From Siphonodentalium dalli (taxonomy: Eukaryota > Mollusca > Scaphopoda > Gadilida > Siphonodentaliidae), in contig CP136066.1 in assembly GCA_032622095.1 (NCBI GenBank), forward strand, positions 54,962,609 through 55,026,608: DNA of 64,000 bases, given 5' to 3'. A model generated the notes under the pieces. The model was not told the origin of the DNA, made no database searches, and was given only the letters and a program-made list of their open reading frames with translations. Each line of letters opens with the position of its first letter. Position 1 is the stretch's first letter. Made by a program: the position numbers and the translations under genes. Below, piece after piece: positions 56,018 to 64,000 of this stretch.

Positions 56018-56224
56018 GGAATTTAAGTTGTCACTCCTAGCGAAAAACTGGCTAAAGTGACCCAACTTTATGATGCGCTAACGAAATTACTCACTCACTC
56101 CGTGAACTCCAATTATCGTTAGCCAATTACCTACTGATACTCTAGACAACTCAGTTGTATTCACACGATACGCTACAGACAATAGTTTTGGGCTAATCTA
56201 CGAAACGCTCAAAACATGTAGTCT
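56018..56224 (-). repeat. DIRS split repeat A1 (5' terminus)
   Basis: Direct copy of A2, ending (on the plus strand) AACATGTAGTCT at the boundary with the CAGCAGCCATC repeat. It should contain the promoter, as ORF1 starts just inside. Confidence 0.9.
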
Positions 56225-57092
56225 TCGGGGTGACCTCTAGATGGGAGCTTCCTATTTTGACTGAAATTCATTAAAAACATGGCCGCCAGCAGCCATCTTG
56301 GATTTCAAATTTGAATACATCGGCACACCTTGCAGCCCCAATTTACTGGAGAATTGTTTGGAAAATGTTCAGGCATGTTTGGAATCACCTCTAAATGGTA
56401 GATATCAAATTTGAATTTTTGTTTATAAAAATATGGCCGCCAGCAGCCATCTTGGATTATATTCTTTGCATGACTAAATACTTTGGCACACCACACAAAC
56501 CACATCCCTCATCCGATTATCACCAAACTTCGTATGGATCTTCAGGGTGACCTCTAGATGGGAGCTATACATTTTTTTTTACTTTTAATTTAATTAGAGA
56601 ATATGGTTGGCAGCAGCCATCTTGGATTTTACTTTATATATATCTCATGTTGATATCTAGTATTACTTAAGACTGGAGAATTGTTTGGAAAATGTTCAGG
56701 CATGTTTGGAATCACCTCTACATGGTAGATATCAAATTTGAATTTTTTTTTTTTTAAATATGGCCGCCAGCAGCCATCTTGGATTAGATTCTTTGCATGA
56801 CTAAATACTTTGGCACACCACACAAACCACATCCCTCATCCGATTATCACCAAACTTCGTATGGATCTTCAGGGTGACCTCTAGATGGGAGCTATAATTT
56901 TTTTTTTACTTTTAATTTAATTAGAGAACATGGTTGGCAGCAGCCATCTTGGATTTTACTTTATATATATCTCATGTTGATATCTAGTATTACTTAAGAC
57001 ATTTAAACTTTCTGCATTCCTAATCTCTTCATTGACTGTAACACATGGAATTATCCCCCATCCAAGTTGAGCTATAGTGTCATTGACACTTT
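56225..57092. repeat. CAGCAGCCATCTTGG-type repeat with 327-bp tandem duplication
   Basis: Modules CCTCTAGATGGGAGCT, GGCAGCAGCCATCTTGGAT and CACATCCCTCATCCGATTAT. Two nearly identical 327-bp units (about 56344-56670 and 56671-56997) start at GGAGAATTGTTTGGAAAATG. It ends through CCCCATCCAAGTTGAGC and GTGTCATTGACAC, the inverse of 12148. Confidence 0.82.
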
Positions 57093-57471
57093 CATTAAGG
57101 CAGTGTCAACTCATGCATCTGTCTTGATATGTTACTTAAAATTACTTAAGATGTAGCCAGTGTTCCAGGCCAATTTTTAACAAATCATGCTTTGCTTTTT
57201 ATTAAGATGCTAAATGAACACATTTGGAGAAGAAGTGCCATGTCTATAAAGACAGTATTGTTTTATATTGAATTTTTTCATTAACAAAATGAATTTCTTT
57301 TGTTTTTGTAAGTCTATGTGTAATTGTTCAACAGTTTTCAGTGAAACAAAGCGAAAGTTAATGCTAATATTAGACTTGAGATGTTGTTGTAACTGGAGGT
57401 CCGGAACCCTGAATTTATCTTTAAAATTAAAACTAATGGCCTCTATTCAATTTTTACTAATTTTCTAATTC
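57093..57471. other. no recognisable feature
   Basis: AT-rich. One Cys-rich 66-residue frame (57268-57468, +) has no family signature. Confidence 0.4.
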
Positions 57472-57632
57472 AAATAAGGATTAACTGTCATGTGGACTGT
57501 TTTTATGAAGATGTAACCGTGAGGTAAGTGGAAATAACTTGTGTAAAACCCGAAGGGTTTTACATACAAGTTATGACCACTTACCTCACGGTTACATCTC
57601 CATAAAAATAGTCCACATGACAGTTAATCCTT
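57472..57632. repeat. 160-bp near-perfect hairpin
   Basis: AAGGATTAACTGTCATGTGG, GATGTAACCGTGAGGTAAGT and AACTTGTGTAAAACCC pair with GGGTTTTACATACAAGTT, ACTTACCTCACGGTTACATC and CCACATGACAGTTAATCCTT. Apex CCCGAAGGG. A few mismatches near the centre. No second copy in the window. Positions 57633-58054 show nothing else. Confidence 0.88.
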
Positions 57633-58054
57633 ATATTTATATACATTTAGCGAAAAAGCCACTTTTGTAAATGTATTTAAATCGAAAAGTGTATCGTGAC
57701 AAAAACAGCCCAAAATACCCAATAGCACCCTTGGCAAAAGTTAATAGGAACAATTTCTCTTCATATTGAAACCCGATGACGTATTAAGTCAATCCTGCAC
57801 GAGTCCAAATGCACCCAAAACATTACGCGTTCGTCTTTCCAAACCCAATGACGTATCGATGATGTTATGAGCCATTGCGCATTCACCGAGAAATAACTGC
57901 AACTAGCCAATCAGAATGCTGGATTTAGTGATGACAACACTTAGTATGTAAATATATAATGTTTACTTTCATGTTAATTACCCGATAGGTATTGGGTTGG
58001 ACAATAGGGAATATAGATTCAAATTGAGAGAAGTCACTTCTCCCTATTTGCTTT

Positions 58055-58305
58055 TTAACTCTTTCATGACTGGAGCTTCCTGAAATTTTACGAAAAACCC
58101 TGTGCCAATGGATTCTCTTATATATGAGAGTCTCAGATAGGAAGCCTCTCATATATAAATGAATACATTGGCCTAACAATATTTACCTTGACCTTTTAAG
58201 CCAGTGAATTCTCTTATATATAGGGAGCCTCACATATATAAGAGAATGCATTGGCACAGGATCTTTAATGCTGCACCAGCGCATCTCCCATCATGAAAGT
58301 GTTAA
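58055..58305. mobile_element. TTAA-MITE family B
   Basis: TTAA at 58055 and 58302. CTCTTTCATGACTGGAGCTT and GCATCTCCCATCATGAAAG ends. Hairpin 1 has CTCAGATAGGAAG at its apex; hairpin 2 has lost its apex. Confidence 0.82.
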
Positions 58306-58511
58306 GCAGAAGTGGAAGGTTATCAGGAAGAAGTCATAATGGCTGAAGTTCAATTTACACCTGACATCAACCTTCTATGATTCAATGATCTACGAGTCAA
58401 TTCCTGAAACCGTTTTAATGAGTACAGTTATACCATTATAATCAGGGCATACAGTTTAAATATGCCGTAGGGACATATGCACACTGGTATCTGAGAGAGC
58501 AGTCATTTCTT

Positions 58512-58725
58512 CAGAAATGCCCTAAATAATCTACTTCTTAACCACAACAGAATTATGGGTAACTTTTCAGGATTTAGTCGGAAATATGGCTTGTTACCAT
58601 TCATCGGAAAGCTCTCACTGAGAGCTTTCTGATGAATGGCAACAAGCCATATTTCCGACTAAATCCTGAAAAGTTACCCATAATTCTGCTTGGTTAAAGA
58701 GTCGATTACTTAGGACATTACTGTA
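58512..58725. mobile_element. TA foldback MITE, copy 10
   Basis: CAGAAATGCCCTAAATAATC to GATTACTTAGGACATTACTG. Arms almost fully paired, apex GCTCTCACTGAGAGC. Confidence 0.87.
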
Positions 58726-59202
58726 CCTATGACCAAAATAAGGAGAAGTGGCACAATTTAGAGAAGATATCACCAAAGTCGTCTTCAGGGCTGGTCCCCG
58801 ATTCTCAACTATTATTCTATTAGTTTATTCTCTTAAAACTCATATTATACAGTTTCATGAGTATTGAGACAGATTGAGACATAACATATTTACAATGAGA
58901 ATAGGAGCACATTGTTATATACAATAAATGCCAGGTCTGTGCAGGGGAGCAAACACCATATAATGAAGTTAAGGATATCAGAAAACAACATAACGCACGT
59001 TTAAAATGATGTATTTACAAAAATATTGTATTTACAAAAATATTGGCTTTCATAGAAGATAAAATTCTGATAAAGATATAAATCTGATACAAAACATTAG
59101 AAAAATAGATGGAATGATTTAAAATTATAAAACATATTTAATATCGTACAAAGTTTATAAGACGTTTATTTCACTGAATGAGGCACATCAGCATTTGGCT
59201 CA
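58726..59202. other. no recognisable feature
   Basis: AT-rich, with a short direct repeat TTTACAAAAATATTG at about 59013-59044. Confidence 0.45.
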
Positions 59203-59560
59203 AGTCTGGATATAGTGTGTCTGATTTTGGTGAATGAGGTTCCCAGAGGGTGAAGTTAGTGACGCTGTCCCACATGGTTGGCTAGCATCACCAATTCACC
59301 CTCAGGGAACCTCATTCTGCTTAGACCTCAACTGCTATGGGAGACCTAGGATGAGATTGAATTAAGTTCCCCAGTTTAAGTTGGTGATATTCACCCATTA
59401 GTTACCTTGATTATGCATTTTATCTTCTGCAAAGTAGGGGATATAGAAACCGAACAGAAAGGGATAAAGTAAAAACAAAAACAATGTTAATTTGAGACTA
59501 TAGATACTTCCCAGAAGATGGAGGCTTAAGTAGAAAGAGGTCCCCAGAGGGTGAATGTCA
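59203..59560. mobile_element. double-hairpin MITE, copy 7, right-truncated
   Basis: GTCTGGATATAGTGTGTCTG, then the first hairpin (GAATGAGGTTCCCAGAGG), the middle in reversed order, and only the start of hairpin 2 (GAGGTCCCCAGAGGGTGAAT). Confidence 0.78.
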
Positions 59561-59869
59561 TGCCAATGGTGCCCAAATAGATGTACCATATATAGATTAT
59601 TGGAACAGAAATAACCATCTTCGCAATAAAATAATGTGAACAGTTATATTTACTTGCTGCATATCATGATTGTTTGTCAAAAACCTGCCTTTGGGAACCG
59701 ATAATTGCCATCTGGTTACAATTCTGGTACAAGAATATTGCAGAAATATTTCTGTCAGATTTGAAATCTGGTACTATGATGTGTGAATTCAAACCTGAAC
59801 GAAAAATGGTACTGCTTGTATTTAAATAAGTGTAAGTTTAATGATCTGAAAGATAGTAAGTAAGTAAGT

Positions 59870-60046
59870 ACAGTAATGCCCTAAATAATCGACTCCTTAA
59901 CCACAGCAGAATTATGGGTAACTTTTCATGATTTAGTCGGAAATATGGCTTGTTGCCATTCATCGGAAAGCTCTCACTGAGAGCTTTCTGATGAATGGCA
60001 ACAAGCCATATTTCCGACTAAATCATGAAAAGTTACCCATAATTCT
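59870..60046. mobile_element. TA foldback MITE, copy 11, right-truncated
   Basis: Starts ACAGTAATGCCCTAAATAAT, passes the apex and stops in the right arm at ACCCATAATTCT, where family D sequence begins. The same CATGATTTAG change occurs in both arms. Confidence 0.86.
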
Positions 60047-60253
60047 AAATAAGTTCAACAAACTGTTCTGATTGTTGAACTTATTATCTGTACATTTCCC
60101 ATGAATATGTATCCTTCAGCACTTGTATTATTTTTTTCGTTGGACTGTTGTCTGCTAATTTATTCTGAACACCCCTTCAAATTAATAATAGACCATTCCC
60201 ATGAATACCTTTATAACTGGGTGGGAGAATTCATCTAGTATAGAAAGGGTTAA
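60047..60253. mobile_element. TTAA-MITE family D, left-truncated
   Basis: AAATAAGTTCAACAAACTGT / TGTTGAACTTATT hairpin, then the family interior. The end is CATCTAGTATAGAAAGGG plus TTAA (60250-60253). Confidence 0.72.
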
Positions 60254-60999
60254 ACAACTGATAATTGGTTGATTTTACATTGTAGGGATGCTAGCTTTAG
60301 TACTGTGAAGCTAATATTTATAACACTCAAAATGCATGAACAGCTATGATTATGGCATCAGAGGGGGACTGTACACTAAATCCAGACCGACATGGGGGGG
60401 GGGGGGGTGGGTGGGGCGTGTGTGTCTCACCACCCCCAATGAGGACCATAATTTTCAATAGTTGGAAATTTCATGACTAAATTCCAATAGTTGTACTTAT
60501 ACTTTTAGTTCCTCTCAAAGCAGATTTATTAATCAGTTTATTTAAATCTGTCCTGCAAGGTAGCAATGTAATGTTAATATTACAAGTTAATACACATTCA
60601 TTTGAGTAAATAAATTCCAGTAATGCTCATTACCTGAACATATATACGAAATTGAGAGCAAAGCATTTCCTTCAAAGTTCAGACTGGTATGTTTTACCAA
60701 CCATAGATTCGTGGTCACCGCTCTATTAGTAATGTCAAACCTCCATATCTTTCTGGGGACAGCTTTAACAATATAACAATCATTCAGCATGCATACTTGT
60801 TACCATTGTCTGAGTTATAACTTGTGACTCCTTGGAATTTGAATACATGTATTAAACTGGTATTCGTTCCTCAACCATACGCTGATTAATATCATATATA
60901 ATGTATGCATGCACAGTGTACCGGTACTCAATACATAAGACATGGATCAATGCTATGTCATTCTTGTTACTAGTGTCTTTATTTACACAGTCCATACTC
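60254..60999. other. no gene; foldback end fragment and G-run
   Basis: GGGGGACTGTACACTAAATC at about 60363 is the end of the CTGTAC foldback family, then a G-run (60395-60406). The rest is unremarkable. Confidence 0.5.
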
Positions 61000-61247
61000 T
61001 TAACCCTTTGAGTGCCAGGTCGATTTTTGTATCAACCCATATACCCTGTGCCAATGCATTCTCTTATATATGCGAGTCGATCTTAGGTCGCCTCGCATAT
61101 ATAAGAGAATGCATTGGCCTAAAAAAATATTTTTTTTATTTTTTCACAATTTTTTACAATTTTAATAATTTATTATTATATTCTTTAACAGACTTATTTT
61201 GTAGGTTTAGGGCCGATGAGATCGGCCCCTGGCACTCAAATGGTTAA
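61000..61247. mobile_element. TTAA-MITE family C, complete
   Basis: TTAA at both ends. CCCTTTGAGTGCCAGGTCGA and CCCCTGGCACTCAAATGG. One hairpin module at about 61050-61118, then an AT-rich spacer. A compact, nearly intact reference copy of the family. Confidence 0.88.
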
Positions 61248-61389
61248 CAAGAACACATAGAAACCCAAATTATTAAGCCATTAAACCAATATTGGAATTT
61301 TGCATAACTCAAAACCAAATCCTATATAGTTGGAAATTTTATTAGACCAAATCCTATATGATCTCAACCCCCAAGTTGGAACCCCCTAG

Positions 61390-61690
61390 CATCATCCCTA
61401 CCTTTTATACTCAACAGAATATATGCAACAAATGAATGAATTTGAGCCAGCAATGTGTACAAAATACAATCATTTAGTCTATGAATGATATAAGCAACAT
61501 GGTAGTTATAATTAAAATGAGTTAATGAGTTTCATTATAATTACCATGTTGTTTACATCTTTCATAAAGCAAAATGAGTGTATTTTGCACTCATCCATGG
61601 CTCAAATTCATTCATTTGTTGCATATATTCTGTTGAGTATAATAGGCGATGGTCCCATAAATGGCCGGATTTAGTGTACAGTCCCCCTTA
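61390..61690. mobile_element. CTGTAC foldback element, copy 1
   Basis: Arms ACTCAACAGAATATATGCAA / TTGCATATATTCTGTTGAGT and ATTATAATTACCATGTTGTT with its mirror. The right end AATGGCCGGATTTAGTGTAC + AGTCCCCCTT is present. The left end is lost. Confidence 0.78.
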
Positions 61691-61946
61691 ACAACAAATG
61701 TATAAATTAACAATTTTGTAAATATTTGAAACATAGGAGAAAATAATTTATTGTGAAGGCTGTACAAGCAGACATGACATACATGTATATTATAGCTCAA
61801 TTTGAGAAACTATGTGGATTTACTCAAACATGCCTGTTATTTTATCCAAACATACACAAAATATTTTCAAGCGTGGGACTATATAAATTATAAAATGCAG
61901 GTTTAGAATGAGATAGCTCTAACTTTTAACTTTGTTAATCCAAATG

Positions 61947-62345
61947 TTAACCCTTCCATGAATGAACTTCCTGAAATTTTGCGAAATTCCTGTGCCAATG
62001 CATTCTCTTATATATGCGAGTTGCCCTATGGGAGACTCGCATATATATATGAGAATGCATTGGCAAATGATCTTTAATGCTGCACCAGTGCAGCTCCCGC
62101 CAAGAACCCCCCCTCCAGTATGTCGCCGACAAATTTCATAGGAAGCCTTGCTGGCATATATAAGATAAAGCATTGGGCTAACAATATTTACCTTGACCTT
62201 GAGAATGCACTTTTCCTTATATATGTGAGGCTCTCCATGGGAGACTCACATATATAAGAGAATAGACTGGCACAGGATCTTTAATGCGGTATGTATTTGA
62301 GAATGCATTGTTACAGGGTTTTTCGCAAAATATCAGGAAGCAAAA
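61947..62345. mobile_element. TTAA-MITE family B cluster, rearranged
   Basis: TTAA, then CCCTTCCATGAATGAACTTC, hairpin and the right arm AATGCTGCACCAGTGCAGCT. A second set of hairpin pieces with AACAATATTTACCTTGACCT and a third end (TTTCGCAAAATATCAGGAAG) follow. At least two copies are joined or rearranged. Confidence 0.72.
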
Positions 62346-62573
62346 CATAAAATGATACATATAATGCAATACAGTTTCACATATTATTTTTGTTCCTTAT
62401 TCAATATTGCCAACAAAACCGTTATTTGTCCCTGTGAAGTGAAAATTTTTCCTGATTTTATTTTGATCTTGGGAACAAAAACAGGAAAAAAATACATAAT
62501 TCACCCATTTTTTAAGGATCTATTTCCATCTACGAGTGTGCGTGAGTCAAGTTACAGAGACATTTAACCCTTT

Positions 62574-62840
62574 CATGAGGTTCATGACAGGAGCTGCACT
62601 GGTGCTGCGCAGCATTAAAAACCCTGTGCCAATGCATTCTCTTATATATGCGAGTATCCCATAGGGAGCCTCGCATTTATAGGAGAATGCACTGGCTTAC
62701 AAGGTCAAGATTAATATTTTTAGGCCAATGCATTCTATTATATATGCGAAGCTCCCAATGGGAGACTCACATATATAAGAGAATGCATTGGCACAAGGTT
62801 TTTGCAAAATTTCAGGAAGCTCCAGTCATGAACGGGTTAA
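62574..62840. mobile_element. TTAA-MITE family B
   Basis: TTAA at 62574 and 62837. CCCTTTCATGAGGTTCATGA and CTCCAGTCATGAACGGG ends. Two CTCCC-type hairpins joined by TACAAGGTCAAGATTAATAT. Confidence 0.84.
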
Positions 62841-62878
62841 GGTTAAACCACTCCATACCGGTAACCATGACTCACAAG

Positions 62879-63306
62879 CCTTGAAACAGTGTGTCTGACA
62901 TTTGCAGAATGAGGTCCCCAGAGGGTGAATTTAGTGATACAACCATGCACATTGGGCTAGCATCATCAAATTCACCCTCTATTGACCTCATTCTGCTTAG
63001 GCCTCATCTTCTGTGATGTATATACAGTCTCAAAATAACCCCTTGTTTTTAGTTAATTCTGTTTGGTCTCTGTATTCGCAGAAGATAAAATGCATAATCG
63101 AGGTGACTAATGGGTGAACATCACTAAATTCAACTGAGGAACTTCAATCTGATCCTAGGTCTCCCATAGCAGTTGAGGCCAAAGAAGAATGAATTTCCCA
63201 GAAGGGGAATTTGGTTACGCAAGCACGCCTTGTGGATTAGCGTCACTATATTCACCCTCTGGGGACCTCATTTTGCAAATGTCAGACACACTATATCCAG
63301 GCTTGG
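62879..63306. mobile_element. double-hairpin MITE, copy 8
   Basis: AAGCCTTGAAACAGTGTGTC to GACACACTATATCCAGGCTT. Both hairpins present, the second diverged (GAATTTCCCAGAAGGGGAAT). A 65-residue open frame across it is a by-product. Confidence 0.85.
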
Positions 63307-63451
63307 ATGTGCAGGTTCAGAAATTGATAAAAATTTAATTGTCATGGAATTTCAATGTGGTCCCAAGTAAATTCTAATTCATTTGTGCGAATTGTTTGTG
63401 TCGCATGCCGTCTGGAAAGATCTTAGTCAATGAAGCCAGGCAAACTTAAAG

Positions 63452-63803
63452 TGAGACTGTACCTAAATCCAGCCATTTATGGTGCCATCTCCTACTGTAC
63501 TCAATAGAAAATATTCAATAAAAAAATTAATGAATATGAGTCAACAATGATAGTTAAATAAATTCATGTACACAAAGAACCACATATAATAACCTGATAA
63601 TTATAATGAAAATGAATAAATGGCTTGAGCCATAAACTCATTTTCATTTTAGTTACCATGTTGTTTATATCATTCAATGAGTACATGAGTGTATTTTGCA
63701 CTCATCCTTGGCTCAAATTCATTCATTTGTTGAATATATTCTGTTGAGTATAATAGGACATGGCTGTATAAATGGCTGGATTTAGTGTACAGTCCCCCTT
63801 TAA
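63452..63803. mobile_element. CTGTAC foldback element, copy 2, complete
   Basis: Left GTGAGACTGTACCTAAATCC + AGCCATTTATGG; right TAAATGGCTGGATTTAGTGT + ACAGTCCCCCTT. The middle pairs as in copy 1 around CATTTTCATTATAATT-like sequence. No target duplication is clear. Confidence 0.82.
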
Positions 63804-63868
63804 CACGTTCAGCTTCACAAACCAGAAATTTCATAATTGGGACACATACTCTAAACAAGCCATCATAT

Positions 63869-64000
63869 ACATTAATGCCCTAAATAATCAACTCCTTAAC
63901 TACAGCAGAATTATGGGTAATTTTTCAGGATTTTTTCGGAAATATGGCTTGTTGCATTCATTGGAAAGCTCTCACTGAGAGCTTTCCAATGAATGCCAAC
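63869..64000. mobile_element. TA foldback MITE, copy 12, cut by window end
   Basis: ACATTAATGCCCTAAATAAT through the left arm, apex GCTCTCACTGAGAGC and the beginning of the right arm. It continues beyond the window. Confidence 0.85.

Larger units (their letters stand above)
48251..56224 (-). mobile_element. DIRS-order retrotransposon, PAT/Ngaro-like
   Basis: Read on the minus strand the layout is A1 - ORFs - B1 - A2 - spacer - B2. A is a repeat of about 207 bp (56018-56224 and 48837-49043) and B a 55-bp repeat (49041-49095 and 48251-48305). Split direct repeats, RT/RNase H and a tyrosine recombinase instead of an integrase define PAT/Ngaro-type DIRS elements. These replicate through a circular intermediate and integrate by recombination. 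The coding region is decayed (stops, frameshifts, a nested transposon). Identity between repeat copies looks very high, so the insertion need not be ancient. Flanks belong to one repeat, with TCT at the join. Confidence 0.9.

Noticed and set aside
48251-56224. LTR (Gypsy/Copia) retrotransposon
   Set aside because: The repeats are split direct repeats, not LTRs. There is no integrase or protease; a tyrosine recombinase and MT-like domain are present instead.

Overview
The window looks like an intergenic or intronic stretch of an animal nuclear genome. It is AT-rich, has no operon-like gene packing, and consists largely of eukaryotic transposable-element (TE) families. The frequent TACATGTA words, the GGGCCATAACTC / CAGCAGCCATCTTGG repeat types and the CTTGAGCAAGG-type SINE resemble bivalve mollusc genomes. 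That assignment is from memory and is moderate at best. I found no intact host protein-coding gene. Most open frames are translations of palindromes or tandem repeats.

Region 1-33 kb (and again 58-64 kb) is a dense mosaic of short non-autonomous DNA transposons. (i) Several TTAA-target MITE families have ends beginning CCCTTT (piggyBac-like). I call them A (CCCTTTACCCAACA ends), B (CCCTTTCATGAC), C (CCCTTTGAGTGCCAG), D (CCCTTTCTRTACTAAATGG) and E (CCCTTTGG). A, B and C all carry the same roughly 65-bp hairpin module. (ii) A roughly 215-bp near-perfect foldback begins ACAGTAATGCCC at TA sites. (iii) A roughly 430-bp double-hairpin MITE begins AAGCCTGGAAATAG. (iv) A long-TIR TTAA element begins AGGTACTC. 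Many are nested in one another. Also here are a homogeneous 30-bp tandem array (5562-5938), a tRNA-derived SINE split by a TIR element (about 8.5-9.5 kb), a THAP-like exon relic (0.5 kb) and a 5'-truncated non-LTR reverse-transcriptase fragment (31.5-32.0 kb).

Region 33-41 kb holds a 3.6-kb foldback element with roughly 0.9-kb arms around a 1.6-kb degenerate minisatellite. It is followed by about 3.5 kb in which a short word close to GTCCCTACTGTTACC recurs in both orientations. Region 41-48 kb has a TTAA MITE, three minisatellites and an 824-bp TA-flanked TIR element.

Region 48.25-56.22 kb is one DIRS-order (PAT/Ngaro-like) tyrosine-recombinase retrotransposon on the minus strand. It has split direct repeats, a gag-like ORF1, RT, RNase H, an MT-like domain and a tyrosine recombinase (YR), all broken by stops and frameshifts. 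It sits inside a copy of the CAGCAGCCATCTTGG repeat. Its YR gene is itself split by a 2.93-kb TA/CACTG transposon whose removal restores the frame. Coordinates of repeat edges are by eye, usually good to a few bases where a TTAA or TA target is quoted and less good elsewhere.
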